Part shown: one piece after another, positions 35,563 through 44,605 of the stretch
Numbering within the stretch: the first letter of the stretch is position 1
Layout of the letters: every line of letters starts with the position of its first letter
From: G963667675 sp964291545
GTDB lineage: Bacteria; Chloroflexota; Dehalococcoidia; Lucifugimonadales; UBA3495
Assembly: GCA_964291545.2 (NCBI GenBank)
Contig: OZ219860.1
Coordinates: 62,001-126,000, forward strand
Reading direction: 5' to 3'
DNA length: 64,000 nucleotides
Made by a program: the position numbers and the translations under genes
The notes under the pieces: generated by a model
The model's input: only the letters and a program-made list of their open reading frames with translations
What the model was told of the DNA's origin: nothing
Database searches by the model: none

Positions 35563-36573
35563 CTACTCGGCGACTTCGGACAGACGAGCTATGATTGTCC
35601 CGACGCTGGGCCGGTCGCCTATGGCGCTGCCGACCCTGCGCCATTGGATGACACCGTCCTGGTCCAGGATGAACGTGGCCGGGGCGGCGAGGCCGTCTCC
35701 CAGCCGGTTGTACACGTTGTAGTCCCGCGGAGTCTCAGTGGACGGGTCATAGAGGATGGGGAAGGGGATGCCCAGTTGCTCCACCACCCAGGCGGCGTCC
35801 TCCAGGTCGTCGATGCTGATGGCCAGCACCTCCGCGTCCAGATCCTGTATCTCCTCGTAGACTTCTGACAGCTCGCCGAGCTGTGCGCGGCAGAACCCTC
35901 ACCAGAAGGCCCGGTAGAACACCACCACTAAGTTCTTCTCCCCCCGGTAGGACTCTATGGATACCTCCTCCCCCGTGGCGGATGGCAGCGTGAACGACGG
36001 GGCCAGGTTCCCCACCGAGTAGCCGACGGCCGCGCTCGGCTGGGTGGGCGCGGGAGTCGGGGTAGGGGCGGGTGTAGGCGTGGGCGTAGGCCTGGAAGTT
36101 GGCGTGGGAGTGGGCGCTGGAGTGGGTGTAGGAGTGGGTGTAGGTGTAGGCCTGGGGGTTGGTGTCGCGGCCGGCACAGGCGTAGGCGTAGCAGTGGGCT
36201 CGGCGGTTGGTGTAGGCTGCTGCGTTGGCGGGACTGCCGTGGGCGTCGGCTCAGGAGTCGGTGTGGGCTGCCGCGTCGGCGCTTCTACGGTTGGCGTAGG
36301 AGTAGGCTCAGCAGTTGGAGTGGGCTCCTGGTCCGCCACGATAGCGGTAGGTTCCTCGGTCCGTTGAGCCTCGGGAGTCTCGTCCGGAGGTGGAGAGGGC
36401 TGCTCCGTTTCAGCGGCTTCGGTAGGTGCGCTGGTGGCGGCCGGTTGGACCGCCGGGGTCTCGGCGCTCAACGTCGGGACCTCCGTGGGAGCGGCAGGCG
36501 CCGTGGCCTCTGGGCCGCCGCAGGCCGCCGTAACTCCGAAGACCACAAGCCCGGCCAGAACAACTTTCAGCAT
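35563..36573 (-). CDS. Candidate selenocysteine-containing peroxiredoxin-like lipoprotein (in-frame TGA)
   Basis: About 336 residues if the TGA at 35901-35899 is read as selenocysteine (residue 225). The lipoprotein signal MLKVVLAGLVVFGVTAACGG is followed by a long Thr-Pro linker (residues 25-190) and a redoxin/AhpC-TSA domain. Relatives have FYRGFWCPYCRAQL; here the reading is VVVFYRAFW, then the TGA, then GFCRAQLGEL, so the stop sits exactly at the peroxidatic cysteine and leaves a U-x2-C pair. Downstream the frame is clean to 35563 (ILYDPSTETPRDYNVYNRLGDGLAAPATFILDQDGVIQWRRVG), all conserved peroxiredoxin sequence. It is divergent from a ferritin-like gene. A simple nonsense mutation is the main alternative. 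Confidence 0.8.
35863..35898 (-). promoter_or_regulatory. SECIS-like hairpin directly after the in-frame TGA
   Basis: Reading the minus strand from the base after TGA, TTCTG (35895-35891) pairs with CAGAA (35867-35863). A six-base bulge follows on the 5' side, and then ACAGCTC (35884-35878) pairs with GAGCTGT (35874-35868) around the loop GGC. The loop begins 22 nt after the TGA and starts with G. Bacterial SECIS elements typically have an apical loop 16-37 nt from UGA with a G among the first two loop bases. Confidence 0.65.
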
Positions 36574-36713
36574 CACCCTACCATTATATTCCAGGATGGC
36601 TGGTCGGTAGCAACAGGTAGCGGTGGTATTCCCTCCTGCCTTGGCCGAAATGCTCCCATGGTCGGCAGCCGGGGTAGTATAATCGAAATAGGCGGTAAAC
36701 GAGGAGCATAACA

Positions 36714-37250
36714 ATGGCGGCAGGCGACTTTCTTTCCGATGTCACCACTCTGCGAGAGCGGGCCAGGCAGCACATCGAGCGTGGCGCCGTCACCCCCAAC
36801 TACCAGGCCGACGTCCAGACGGTGGTCAAAGTACTCAACGAAGCCCTGGCCACCGAAATTGTCTGCGTGCTTCGCTACAAGCGCCACTTCTACATGGCCA
36901 CGGGCATCAACGCTCCCCAGGCCCAGCAGGAATTCCTCCAGCACGCCAACGACGAGCAGATGCATGCCGACCAGATCGCCGCCCGCATCGTCCAACTGGG
37001 GGGAGAGCCTAACTTCTCCCCCGAGGGCCTCGCCTCCCGCAGCCACTCCGAGTACGTCGAGGGTGAGACCTTGGAGGACATGATCCGGGAAGACCTGGTG
37101 GCCGAGAGGGTCGCCATCGACTCCTACGGCGAGATGATTCGCTACCTGGGTGATAAAGACCCCACAACCAGGCGGATGATGGAGACCATCCTGGCCTCCG
37201 AAGAAGAACACGCCGAAGACCTGGCCAGCCTCCTGGCCCAGATGGGCTAG
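36714..37250 (+). CDS. Ferritin-like (bacterioferritin/Dps-type) protein
   Basis: A 178-residue four-helix protein. Di-iron ligands are suggested by LNEALATEIVCVLRYKRHFY, then FLQHANDEQMHADQIAARI (E-x2-H) and ASEEEHAEDLASLL (E-x2-H). Proteins of this kind oxidise and store iron or protect DNA against peroxide. The ATG at 36714 follows GAGGAG. A TATAAT at 36678-36683 lies about 30 nt upstream. It is divergently arranged with the peroxiredoxin gene, a plausible oxidative-stress pair. Confidence 0.85.
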   Translation: MAAGDFLSDVTTLRERARQHIERGAVTPNYQADVQTVVKVLNEALATEIVCVLRYKRHFYMATGINAPQAQQEFLQHANDEQMHADQIAARIVQLGGEPNFSPEGLASRSHSEYVEGETLEDMIREDLVAERVAIDSYGEMIRYLGDKDPTTRRMMETILASEEEHAEDLASLLAQMG

Positions 37251-37364
37251 ACCCACAGGCTCCGGCAACGGACCATTGAGCGTCGGCAGGCCGGCACGCG
37301 CATGACTTGCTGACAAATAGCCCGTTGCGCCGGCCCTCCTCTTGAGTAGTACAATGATTGCCCC

Positions 37365-39380
37365 ATGAAAAGTTTCCGCCCGCTGGCCCCGATAGTCGCC
37401 GCCCTGTTGCTCGCAGCCGCGTGCACCGGCGACAGCCCTACTCCCGAGCGAGACATCGATGCCACGGTCCAAGCCGCCGTGGCCGCCGCCTTGCCCACCG
37501 CGACGCCTACCCCTACGCCGGACATTGAGGCAACAGTCCAGGCGCGGATGGAGGCAACTCGCGCGGCCGCTCCCACGCCAACACCAACTGCTACTCCTAC
37601 GCCCGTGCCCACGCCTACGCCTACGCCCACCCCAACCCCCTTACCTACTGCCACGCCTACACCCGTTCCGACTCCAACGCCAACGCCGACCCCAACCCCT
37701 GTCCCGACACCCACTCCACGGCCTACGCCGACACCGACACCTGTTCCCACGCCAACTCCAGACTCTGCGGCGCTGTTGACCGCAATGGTCAGTGAAGCTC
37801 GCCCTGCCGTGGTAAGGATTGAAACCGGTTCCGGCTCGGGCTCGGGGGTTATCTTCGAGACTCAGGGGAGGACTGGCTACATCGTCACAAACCATCACGT
37901 TGTTGAAGGCGAGACTCGGGTAACCGTCACCGTGAACGACTCCGCTACCTATTCGGGCTCCGTCCTGGGAACGGACCAAGAGCGAGACCTAGCGGTGGTC
38001 AGCATCTGTTGCGGCAGCTTCAAGTCCCTGCCCTTCGGGAATGCCGCAGCCGTCCAGCCCGGCGACGCAGTAGTCGCAATCGGCTACGCTTGGGGGCTGG
38101 ACGGTCCGGCCACCGTGACCCGTGGCATCGTTTCGGCCGTCCGATACGAGCCGGCCCTCCTCAGCCAGGTCATCCAAACCGACGCCGCGATTAATCCGGG
38201 CAATAGCGGAGGTCCGATGCTCTCGTTGTCGGGTAAGATTTTGGGTATTAACACGTTCGGTTACGACAAAGCGCAAACCGAGGGGCTGAACTTCGCCATA
38301 TCCGGGACGACGGTGCAATCCCTCGTTCCTGCACTGCAGGCGGCCCCCGCAGCCACGCCAACGCCCACCCGCCGTCCCACACCTACGCCAACACCGGGTA
38401 GCACGGGCGGCTTCGGCCCCATCAGCGGCGAACTGCACCATGATCCGTCAGACGGCTTCATCAAGACCGAGTACGCCGGAGTCGACATGGCAGATATTAC
38501 GGTGAATGCAACTTTCTTCAACCCGTACTCAGCCGATTTTCACTCTTGGGATTATGGGTTCATACTCCGCAGAGATCGGTTTGATCAAACTGCGCCTTTT
38601 GTGCAAGTTGTGGTTTCCAGCGACGGCAGGTGGTCCGTGTTGACTGGCGCATCCCCTCCTTACACTCAGATAGCTGGCGGTGCTTTAAGGTTTTTCTCTC
38701 CCCAAACAGGCGGTAGCAACACGTTGAATTTCACAGCTAGAGGAAACCGAGGAACCCTGTGGGCCAACGGTGAGGTGGTCGGGGGTATCGATTTATCTGA
38801 TAGGGTTCAGGCTGGTGATGTTGCCGTTATTACCGGAGCATTCGCAGGCAACGAAGTAGCTGGGGCTGCCACCCGATATGAATACTTCGTTGTTACTGAG
38901 TGGTCCAGACTCTATGGACCAGTTGGTGGCACTTTGGAAAGCGGCACAGGAGTCCTAGGATACCACGATAGTGGAACACAACTACTGACCTTTACAGCCG
39001 AAGCTGAATTTGTTAGTCCAAGTGGTGTCGACTGGGACTACGGCTTTGCGTTTCGGAATTCCGCCTCTAACCGCCTCGACGCTGTGATTGTTACGGGGAA
39101 CGGGTGGTGGCACCACTACACGCTAGACCTCGGTGATGAAGAATACACTCAAGTTGCGACTGGCAGGCTTCGAGACTCAGGGGTTAGCCTGAAATCGCGC
39201 AACATTTTGACATTGAGTGCTCAGAGCGTAGTCGGTTCCTTTTCAGTCAACGGAATACACGTTGCAAGCTTAGACCTTAGCCATAACTTAGATGAAGGTA
39301 ACGTGGCCGTTATTGGGAATTTCTTCAGTGATCATCTCGGTGCGGTCAATTTCGAGGACTTCAACGTATGGACGTATTGA
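37365..39380 (+). CDS. Lipoprotein trypsin-like serine protease, HtrA/DegP-type, with C-terminal beta domains
   Basis: A 671-residue secreted lipoprotein: signal MKSFRPLAPIVAALLLAAAC, a Thr-Pro linker (about residues 45-135), then a chymotrypsin-fold protease with H178 (TNHHVVEG), D208 (ERDLAVV) and S281 (INPGNSGGPM). There is no PDZ domain. A second Pro-Thr linker (about 328-345) leads to two similar beta-rich modules (about 350-520 and 520-671), each with a WDYGF motif and a SFSVNG/TLWANGE-like strand, resembling LamG/DUF1080-type carbohydrate- or surface-binding modules. The last 900 nt are visibly less GC-rich than the protease part, which suggests the modules were acquired separately. 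Confidence 0.87.
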   Translation: MKSFRPLAPIVAALLLAAACTGDSPTPERDIDATVQAAVAAALPTATPTPTPDIEATVQARMEATRAAAPTPTPTATPTPVPTPTPTPTPTPLPTATPTPVPTPTPTPTPTPVPTPTPRPTPTPTPVPTPTPDSAALLTAMVSEARPAVVRIETGSGSGSGVIFETQGRTGYIVTNHHVVEGETRVTVTVNDSATYSGSVLGTDQERDLAVVSICCGSFKSLPFGNAAAVQPGDAVVAIGYAWGLDGPATVTRGIVSAVRYEPALLSQVIQTDAAINPGNSGGPMLSLSGKILGINTFGYDKAQTEGLNFAISGTTVQSLVPALQAAPAATPTPTRRPTPTPTPGSTGGFGPISGELHHDPSDGFIKTEYAGVDMADITVNATFFNPYSADFHSWDYGFILRRDRFDQTAPFVQVVVSSDGRWSVLTGASPPYTQIAGGALRFFSPQTGGSNTLNFTARGNRGTLWANGEVVGGIDLSDRVQAGDVAVITGAFAGNEVAGAATRYEYFVVTEWSRLYGPVGGTLESGTGVLGYHDSGTQLLTFTAEAEFVSPSGVDWDYGFAFRNSASNRLDAVIVTGNGWWHHYTLDLGDEEYTQVATGRLRDSGVSLKSRNILTLSAQSVVGSFSVNGIHVASLDLSHNLDEGNVAVIGNFFSDHLGAVNFEDFNVWTY

Positions 39381-39493
39381 ACGACCAAGGCCCCATCTCC
39401 CAATATGCTAAACTCTACCGTCGTCCCGGACGTTCCGACGGGCCATTAGAGCCCCGTAACGCCCCGTAGCCCGCTCCTCAGCACCATAGGCCG

Positions 39494-40327
39494 ATGCGCA
39501 CTGCAATGAACCGAACGATTCACCTTGCCCAGCGGCTGGTAAACGCCCGCTGGTTCGAGCACTTCATCATCGCCGTCATCCTCGTCAACGCCGTTATGCT
39601 GGGAGTCGGCACCTCATCCCGCGTGGACCGCGACTACGGCGACTGGTTGGACCTGGGGTACCAGGTGGCCCTTGGCGTGTTCATCGTCGAGGCCCTGCTT
39701 AAGATGCTGGCCCTGGCGCCTCGCTCCCTCAGGTATTTCCAGGACGGTTGGAACGTCTTCGACTTCCTGGTGATAGTCCTGGCCCTCGTACCCGCCGCCG
39801 GCCAACTGGCCATGGTTGCCCGCCTGGCCCGCCTGCTGCGGGTGCTGCGGCTGATTACGGCCATCAGAGACCTGCGGCTGATAGTTGCCGCGCTGGTTCG
39901 GTCTATCCCCAGCGCGGTCCACGTCATCTTGTTGATGGGCATCGTGGTCTACATCTACGCCATATTGGGATACTACTTCTTCCACGAGCATGACCCCGAA
40001 CACTGGCGCAGCCTTGGCATATCAGTGTTGACCCTGTTCAACATCATCACGCTGGAAGGTTGGGTCGAGGTAATGTACACCGCCATGGAGTTGAACTCCC
40101 TGGCCTGGATTTACTTCGTCAGCTTCGTGGTCATGGGGACGTTCGTGGTGATTAACCTGTTCATCGCCATAATCATCAATAACCTGGACGAGGCCAAAAA
40201 AGAACGGCTCCGGGAGTTGGAGGGGCCGGTGTCCAGGGAAGAACTGCTGCGGGAGATTCGGGCCACCCAGTCTGCGCTCCAACGGTTGGAACAGCGGCTG
40301 GACGACGAGCCGGCAGAAAAACCCTGA
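39494..40327 (+). CDS. Voltage-gated ion channel, NaChBac-like, with TLEGW filter
   Basis: A 277-residue six-helix channel subunit. S4 is RLARLLRVLRLITAIRDLRL with regularly spaced Arg residues, so voltage sensing is expected. The pore loop is LTLFNIITLEGWVEVMYTAM; the filter TLEGW compares with TLESW in NaChBac, and its Glu favours sodium or calcium over potassium. S6 is FVVMGTFVVINLFIAIIINNL. The C-terminal 50 residues are a charged coiled coil (EELLREIRATQSALQRLEQRL) that would assemble the tetramer. A second in-frame ATG lies at 39506. Confidence 0.92.
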   Translation: MRTAMNRTIHLAQRLVNARWFEHFIIAVILVNAVMLGVGTSSRVDRDYGDWLDLGYQVALGVFIVEALLKMLALAPRSLRYFQDGWNVFDFLVIVLALVPAAGQLAMVARLARLLRVLRLITAIRDLRLIVAALVRSIPSAVHVILLMGIVVYIYAILGYYFFHEHDPEHWRSLGISVLTLFNIITLEGWVEVMYTAMELNSLAWIYFVSFVVMGTFVVINLFIAIIINNLDEAKKERLRELEGPVSREELLREIRATQSALQRLEQRLDDEPAEKP

Positions 40328-40470
40328 TTCCAGTTACCGCGCTCACCGCCGTCGGAGTTACCGGTTCGCCCCATCCAAGCGGCAAGTTTGGCCGTGAGTC
40401 CCAAAGCATTGCAATGACAGGCCACAGCCGGCCCGTTGGCGGCTGGCACACCACGCCGTCTCCACGCCTC

Positions 40471-40511
40471 AAAAAGCTAGCGCCCCCTCAGGCTTAACCT
40501 GAGGGGGCGCT
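40471..40511 (-). terminator. Rho-independent terminator of the DUF11-repeat gene
   Basis: On the plus strand AGCGCCCCCTCAGG (40479-40492) pairs with CCTGAGGGGGCGCT (40498-40511). A five-base A run at 40471-40475 becomes a U run on the minus-strand transcript, so it ends the gene that stops at 40552. Confidence 0.85.
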
Positions 40512-40551
40512 GATGGTGCTGGGTGTAGGCGGGACCCTTACCCGCTCGTTT

Positions 40552-42414
40552 CTAGGAGACCGACACCTCCACGGTGTCAAGCTCCTCGGCGTAGGCCGGG
40601 TGGGTTATCTCTCCTCCCAACGGGTCGGTGCCGGTGGCCTTCGCTGTGAAGACTTGCGATTCGGCGTCATCCTCCACGTCCACTCCGGGGCCTCGCAGCG
40701 TTACGGTTACCAACCGCCACTCCCAGGTCTCACCTGGGCTCAGGACCCCGTCGTCGCCATCGTCGCCGCCGATCCACTGCTTGGCAGAGTCTTTGGTCAG
40801 GGTGACGCCTCCGGGTTCTACTGAAACACTGACATCGGTCAGAGGCGAGTCGCCCGTGTTGGTCTCGGTGATGGTCAACACGTGGACTACCAGGCTGAAC
40901 GACAAGCTCTCAACGAGCATTACGCTAGCTTCGCTGCCGGGATGGATTACCCGGACGGTGACGGTGTCGCTGTCGCTCACCGGGCCGCTGTCAGGAGCGG
41001 TGCCGCTCACAGTCATGGTAACCTCGGTGTTCTCGGCCAACGCCTCCGAGGTGCAGTCGTTGGTGATCTCTTGTCCTGCGGCTACCGTTCCCAGTGTCAT
41101 GGAACAGCCCGGCGCAGAGTCTGGAGCTGCTACCGTCACGTCGGTCAGGACGGCGTTGCCGGCATTGCTAACCGTCACGCTGAAGTTGACGGTTGCTCCC
41201 TCCCTGATGGTCTGTTCCCTCGGGGATATTTCGATTCCCAGGACGGCGTTGAAGACTACTACCTCCGCCTCGTCACTAGCGGTTACCGTCGTTCCCACCT
41301 GTGACACAGTGCCGCTGGCGGTGGCCGTGACCACCGTGGTGCCCAGGTCAAGTTCGCTGGAACAGCTGTATGTATGGCTCGCTGTATCAGTCCCCGTCTC
41401 GCCCATCGCTCCGATAGTCTGATCGCACTCCGCCGCATTGGCTACGGAGACCGCAACCTCTACCAAGCCTGTGGCATTGGGGTTGGTAACCGTGATGTTG
41501 AACTCCGCAGCCTCCCCGGTCCGTATCTTCTGGGAGGCTGGAGTGATCTCAACTGATATAGATACGGGTACGACGCTGATTGCAGCGGTTGCCATGCCGC
41601 TGACCGACTCTTGGCCCTCCGGCGCTCCGCCGACCACGTCGGCGGTTGCGGTGACAACGTTGTCGGCCGCTTGTGCCGGTGACATTGCGCACTCAAAGCT
41701 CTGCGAGCCGCCTACAGCCAACGGGTCCAACGTCCGGTCGCAGTCGGTGTCCAACGAGTCTGAGACCTGCACGTTGGACAGTTGGAAGCCTCCGGTGTTG
41801 TTGACGGTGATTTGGAACTCGGCGTCGCCGCCCTCGAAGATCGTCTGCTCGGGGGGAGCTACCACTACGCCAATCGAGGGGGGTGTCAGTCCGAATTTGT
41901 TTTCTCCAACGTCTTGTGCCTCAGTTTCCGGGGTGCTGTGAGCTACGCCGTTTTCGTACGAAGCGTTGACGACCAATACTCCGTCTTCGGCGTCGGCTTG
42001 GTCTACAGTGTATTCCACCGCGGGCGCCGAGTAAGGCGTTCCGGCCCGGACCACGGGTATCGCGACCCCGGTGTCTCCTCCCGCCAGTGGTCGGGACTCG
42101 CCGTTAGGAAGGGTTATAGAGAGATCACCACCTTCGAAACTGCAAGCGACGTCCCCAGCAGGGAGCTCGCCCACCGACAGGATGGTCTGGAAACGCACGC
42201 GCATGCCGTGGGAAAGCTCGATCTTATCGATTAACGCCGCTTCCTCAGTGGCATCCGTGACAATTATCGAGGCGGCGCTGGAGGGAATACATGCCGCCGG
42301 GTCATCTTGGCCAAATACAAGTTGGCCCTGGAACAACAAGATAGCCATTACGGCCGCGGTTATCGCCGTGAATATTGCCAGTGGTACCACCCTGCTTTGG
42401 CTCAACTTCATCAT
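40552..42414 (-). CDS. Secreted protein with DUF11/CARDB-like beta repeats
   Basis: About 620 residues from the ATG at 42414, which follows AGGTGG by four bases. A signal segment (VVPLAIFTAITAAVMAILLFQG, residues 10-31) is followed by a domain with two cysteines and about five repeats of roughly 100 residues. These are of the type SVEITPASQKIRTGEAAEFNI or EISPREQTIREGATVNFSV, DUF11-like domains found in surface proteins. Each repeat ends in a paired-cysteine strand (CDRTLDPL...FECAM). No C-terminal sorting motif or membrane helix is visible. It is probably a surface or extracellular structural protein. Confidence 0.78.
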   Translation of the reverse strand: MMKLSQSRVVPLAIFTAITAAVMAILLFQGQLVFGQDDPAACIPSSAASIIVTDATEEAALIDKIELSHGMRVRFQTILSVGELPAGDVACSFEGGDLSITLPNGESRPLAGGDTGVAIPVVRAGTPYSAPAVEYTVDQADAEDGVLVVNASYENGVAHSTPETEAQDVGENKFGLTPPSIGVVVAPPEQTIFEGGDAEFQITVNNTGGFQLSNVQVSDSLDTDCDRTLDPLAVGGSQSFECAMSPAQAADNVVTATADVVGGAPEGQESVSGMATAAISVVPVSISVEITPASQKIRTGEAAEFNITVTNPNATGLVEVAVSVANAAECDQTIGAMGETGTDTASHTYSCSSELDLGTTVVTATASGTVSQVGTTVTASDEAEVVVFNAVLGIEISPREQTIREGATVNFSVTVSNAGNAVLTDVTVAAPDSAPGCSMTLGTVAAGQEITNDCTSEALAENTEVTMTVSGTAPDSGPVSDSDTVTVRVIHPGSEASVMLVESLSFSLVVHVLTITETNTGDSPLTDVSVSVEPGGVTLTKDSAKQWIGGDDGDDGVLSPGETWEWRLVTVTLRGPGVDVEDDAESQVFTAKATGTDPLGGEITHPAYAEELDTVEVSVS

Positions 42415-42465
42415 CTGACCACCTGTTAGCGTTAGGATGTTCGGGTTCCGGCTGACGCCCAGCGT

Positions 42466-42494
42466 AGAATAATACAAGATGCACTAATTGGCAA
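42466..42494 (-). promoter_or_regulatory. Promoter of the DUF11-repeat gene
   Basis: On the minus strand TTGCCA (42494-42489) and TATTCT (42471-42466) are exactly 17 nt apart, about 50 nt before the start codon. Confidence 0.6.
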
Positions 42495-42790
42495 GGCACT
42501 TTTCAATGTCTGGCTCGTCAAGTGCATCGGGCGCTGTTCGTTGGTTCTTCCGGAAATAACGGTAGACATAATATACGTAGATTGGCCAAATAGCAACCAT
42601 ATTGGCAAGGGATTTTTGCCGGATTATGTCAAAACTACCGGCAGCACGCCTGCGTTGCTATGACGCGGCAAGCCCCTCGGCTATGGGTCGGACAGTTCCA
42701 ACCGGGTAGAACTTCGGCCCGCCGCTGCACGCGAATCGTTATCGACTATGCCTGGAGTGAGGAAGGGGGTCCGCCAGGTTAACCGGTGGC
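42495..42790. other. Intergenic region between the DUF11-repeat gene and purC
   Basis: About 300 nt with lower GC than its surroundings. The string ATTGGCAAGG occurs at 42487 and again at 42601; the first copy contains the -35 box above. No gene or RNA recognised. Confidence 0.4.
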
Positions 42791-43687
42791 CTAAAGCCGC
42801 TGCCCGGTGACCCGGCGATGCGCTTCCAGGTACCGTTCCGATGTCTTGGCCACGATGTCGTCAGGCAATTCCGGCGCCGGCGGCTCCCGGTCCCAGTCCT
42901 GGCTCACCAGCCAATCGCGCACGAACTGCTTGTCGAAGTTGGGCTGCGACTGGCCCACTTGGTACCCTTCCAAGTCCCAGAACCGGCTGGAGTCCGGGGT
43001 GAGCAACTCGTCTATGAGAATTAGCTCCCCGTCCAGGAGCCCGAACTCCATCTTGGTGTCGGCCAGTATGATCCCCTTCTCCAGCGTGTAGTCCCGGGCG
43101 AACTGGTACACGGCCTTACTTACGTCGGACAGCCGCTGCGCCATGTCCTGCCCCACCATGTCCACCACCTCTTGCGCCGACATGTTCTCGTCGTGCCCCA
43201 CGTCAGCCTTGGTTGTGGGCGTGAACAGGGGCTCCGGGAACGCCTCTCCTTCTTTTAACCCCGCCGGCATGGGCTGTCCGGAAACGGTGCCCTCCTTCCG
43301 GTACTCCGACCACGCCGACCCGGTGATGTACCCCCGGACGATGCACTCGATGTCGATCCTCTCCGCTTCCTTTACTACCATGGCCTGCCGGGCCACTTCC
43401 CGGGGCACATCTGATAGCGATGGGCTGGCCTCGATCAGGGGCCCCGCCTCCGGCGAGTCGGCCAGGGCAATCAAGTGGTTTCCCACTAGGTGGCTGGTCT
43501 GGTCGAACCAAAACGCAGACATCCGGTTCAATACCAGGCCCTTTTGGGGAATGCCGGTTGGGAGCACCACGTCGAACGCTGAAATCCGGTCGGTGGCCAC
43601 CATCAACAGCCGTCCGGTGTCCAGCCGGTAGGTGTCCCGCACTTTGCCGCGGTTGAGCTTGCCGGGTAGGTCTGTCTCTGTGAACAC
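42791..43687 (-). CDS. purC: SAICAR synthase (phosphoribosylaminoimidazole-succinocarboxamide synthase)
   Basis: A 298-residue ATP-dependent enzyme joining aspartate to CAIR in purine biosynthesis. Diagnostic parts are RGKVRDTYRLDTGRLLMVATDRISAFDVVLP at the N-terminus, IECIVRGYITGSAWSEYRKEGTVSG in the middle, and ILADTKMEFGLLDGELILIDELLTPDSSRFWDLEGY. It has the length of the longer, yeast-type SAICAR synthases. No other pur gene is in the window, so the pathway genes are dispersed. Confidence 0.95.
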   Translation of the reverse strand: MFTETDLPGKLNRGKVRDTYRLDTGRLLMVATDRISAFDVVLPTGIPQKGLVLNRMSAFWFDQTSHLVGNHLIALADSPEAGPLIEASPSLSDVPREVARQAMVVKEAERIDIECIVRGYITGSAWSEYRKEGTVSGQPMPAGLKEGEAFPEPLFTPTTKADVGHDENMSAQEVVDMVGQDMAQRLSDVSKAVYQFARDYTLEKGIILADTKMEFGLLDGELILIDELLTPDSSRFWDLEGYQVGQSQPNFDKQFVRDWLVSQDWDREPPAPELPDDIVAKTSERYLEAHRRVTGQRL

Positions 43688-43960
43688 GGGGTTTTCCTCT
43701 CAAGATCGATTGGACGTCGGGGGTGGGCCCCAGCCGCTCCGGGACACAGTATAAACCATGCCCAGGCGAAGATGGCAACGCTCCCTATCTAATGAAATCC
43801 CTCGGCAGACCTCATCCTGTCCTCTCTGGCGCGCACCTCCAATTTCAGGACTTCCGCTGGCCGGGCCTGCGGCTTCGGAGCTTTTGCGTCGCCGCTTTGG
43901 TAAGATTGTCAGGCCAAAGCTCGCCAAATCCCCCAACCGGCCGGTCCAGGTAATCCGACT

Positions 43961-44605
43961 ATGTTTGCCCGCGTGACTTTCGCTCAAGCCCAGCCCGGTA
44001 AACTGCAAGAGACCATAGGTCTGCTCAGCGACACGTTGTATCCCGCGCTCAAGGAAATGGAAGGATTTGAAGAGGCCTTCTTGCTGGTTGATCCACTCTC
44101 CGAGAAGGTCTGCGGGATAACCGTGTGGGAATCCGAAGACAGCGTTCCCCATGTTGCCCGGACTGGGGTGGAGGACGCGGGCCGGGCTACCCGCAGGTTC
44201 TTCGAAGCCCCGCCCTTGGAACAACTGGCAACCATCCCCCTTGCCACCCAGCCCGGCCGGGACGTCTACCGCGTCGCCGCCCGCCTTTCCCCCTCCCAGC
44301 CATTGGCCGGGGCCCGCGCCAGTGTCCTGGCAGCCCAGGCCTTGCCCGGTGAAATGGACCGCATAGCTGGCGTTGCTCGCGACTCGGTTCTCCCGGCAGC
44401 CCGGCAATTGCCCGGGTTCCGGTATGGCCTGGCTCTCACCCAGGTCGGCGCCGGTTTAGCCCTGGCTGTAACCATTTGGGAAAGTGAAGCCCACGCCGTC
44501 GATTGGGAGACAGGCTCCCAATACCGGCAGTTGGTCACTCACATAACGCCCCTTCTGCACGGCCCACCCAAAGTGAACCGCTACGACGTTAGCATCTGCC
44601 TCTAG
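43961..44605 (+). CDS. Duplicated ABM-like (dimeric alpha-beta barrel) protein
   Basis: A 214-residue protein with two similar halves. The first half is MFARVTFAQAQPGKLQETIGLLSDTLYPALKEMEGFEEAFLLVDP with VCGITVWESEDS. The second carries VLPAARQLPGFRYGLALTQVGAGLALAVTIWESEAHA. Both resemble antibiotic-biosynthesis-monooxygenase-like domains, which normally dimerise, so a single chain can form the barrel. Function unknown. The start ATG at 43961 has no strong ribosome-binding site. It is divergent from purC. Confidence 0.7.
   Translation: MFARVTFAQAQPGKLQETIGLLSDTLYPALKEMEGFEEAFLLVDPLSEKVCGITVWESEDSVPHVARTGVEDAGRATRRFFEAPPLEQLATIPLATQPGRDVYRVAARLSPSQPLAGARASVLAAQALPGEMDRIAGVARDSVLPAARQLPGFRYGLALTQVGAGLALAVTIWESEAHAVDWETGSQYRQLVTHITPLLHGPPKVNRYDVSICL

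Noticed and set aside
35899..35901. Frameshift as explanation for the split peroxiredoxin frame
   Set aside because: Both parts are in the same frame; only the single TGA separates them.
37500..37770. Repeated CCNAC units as a possible DNA-level regulatory repeat
   Set aside because: They encode the Thr-Pro linker of the protease lipoprotein, a common feature of secreted proteins here (also at 36040-36380 in the peroxiredoxin).
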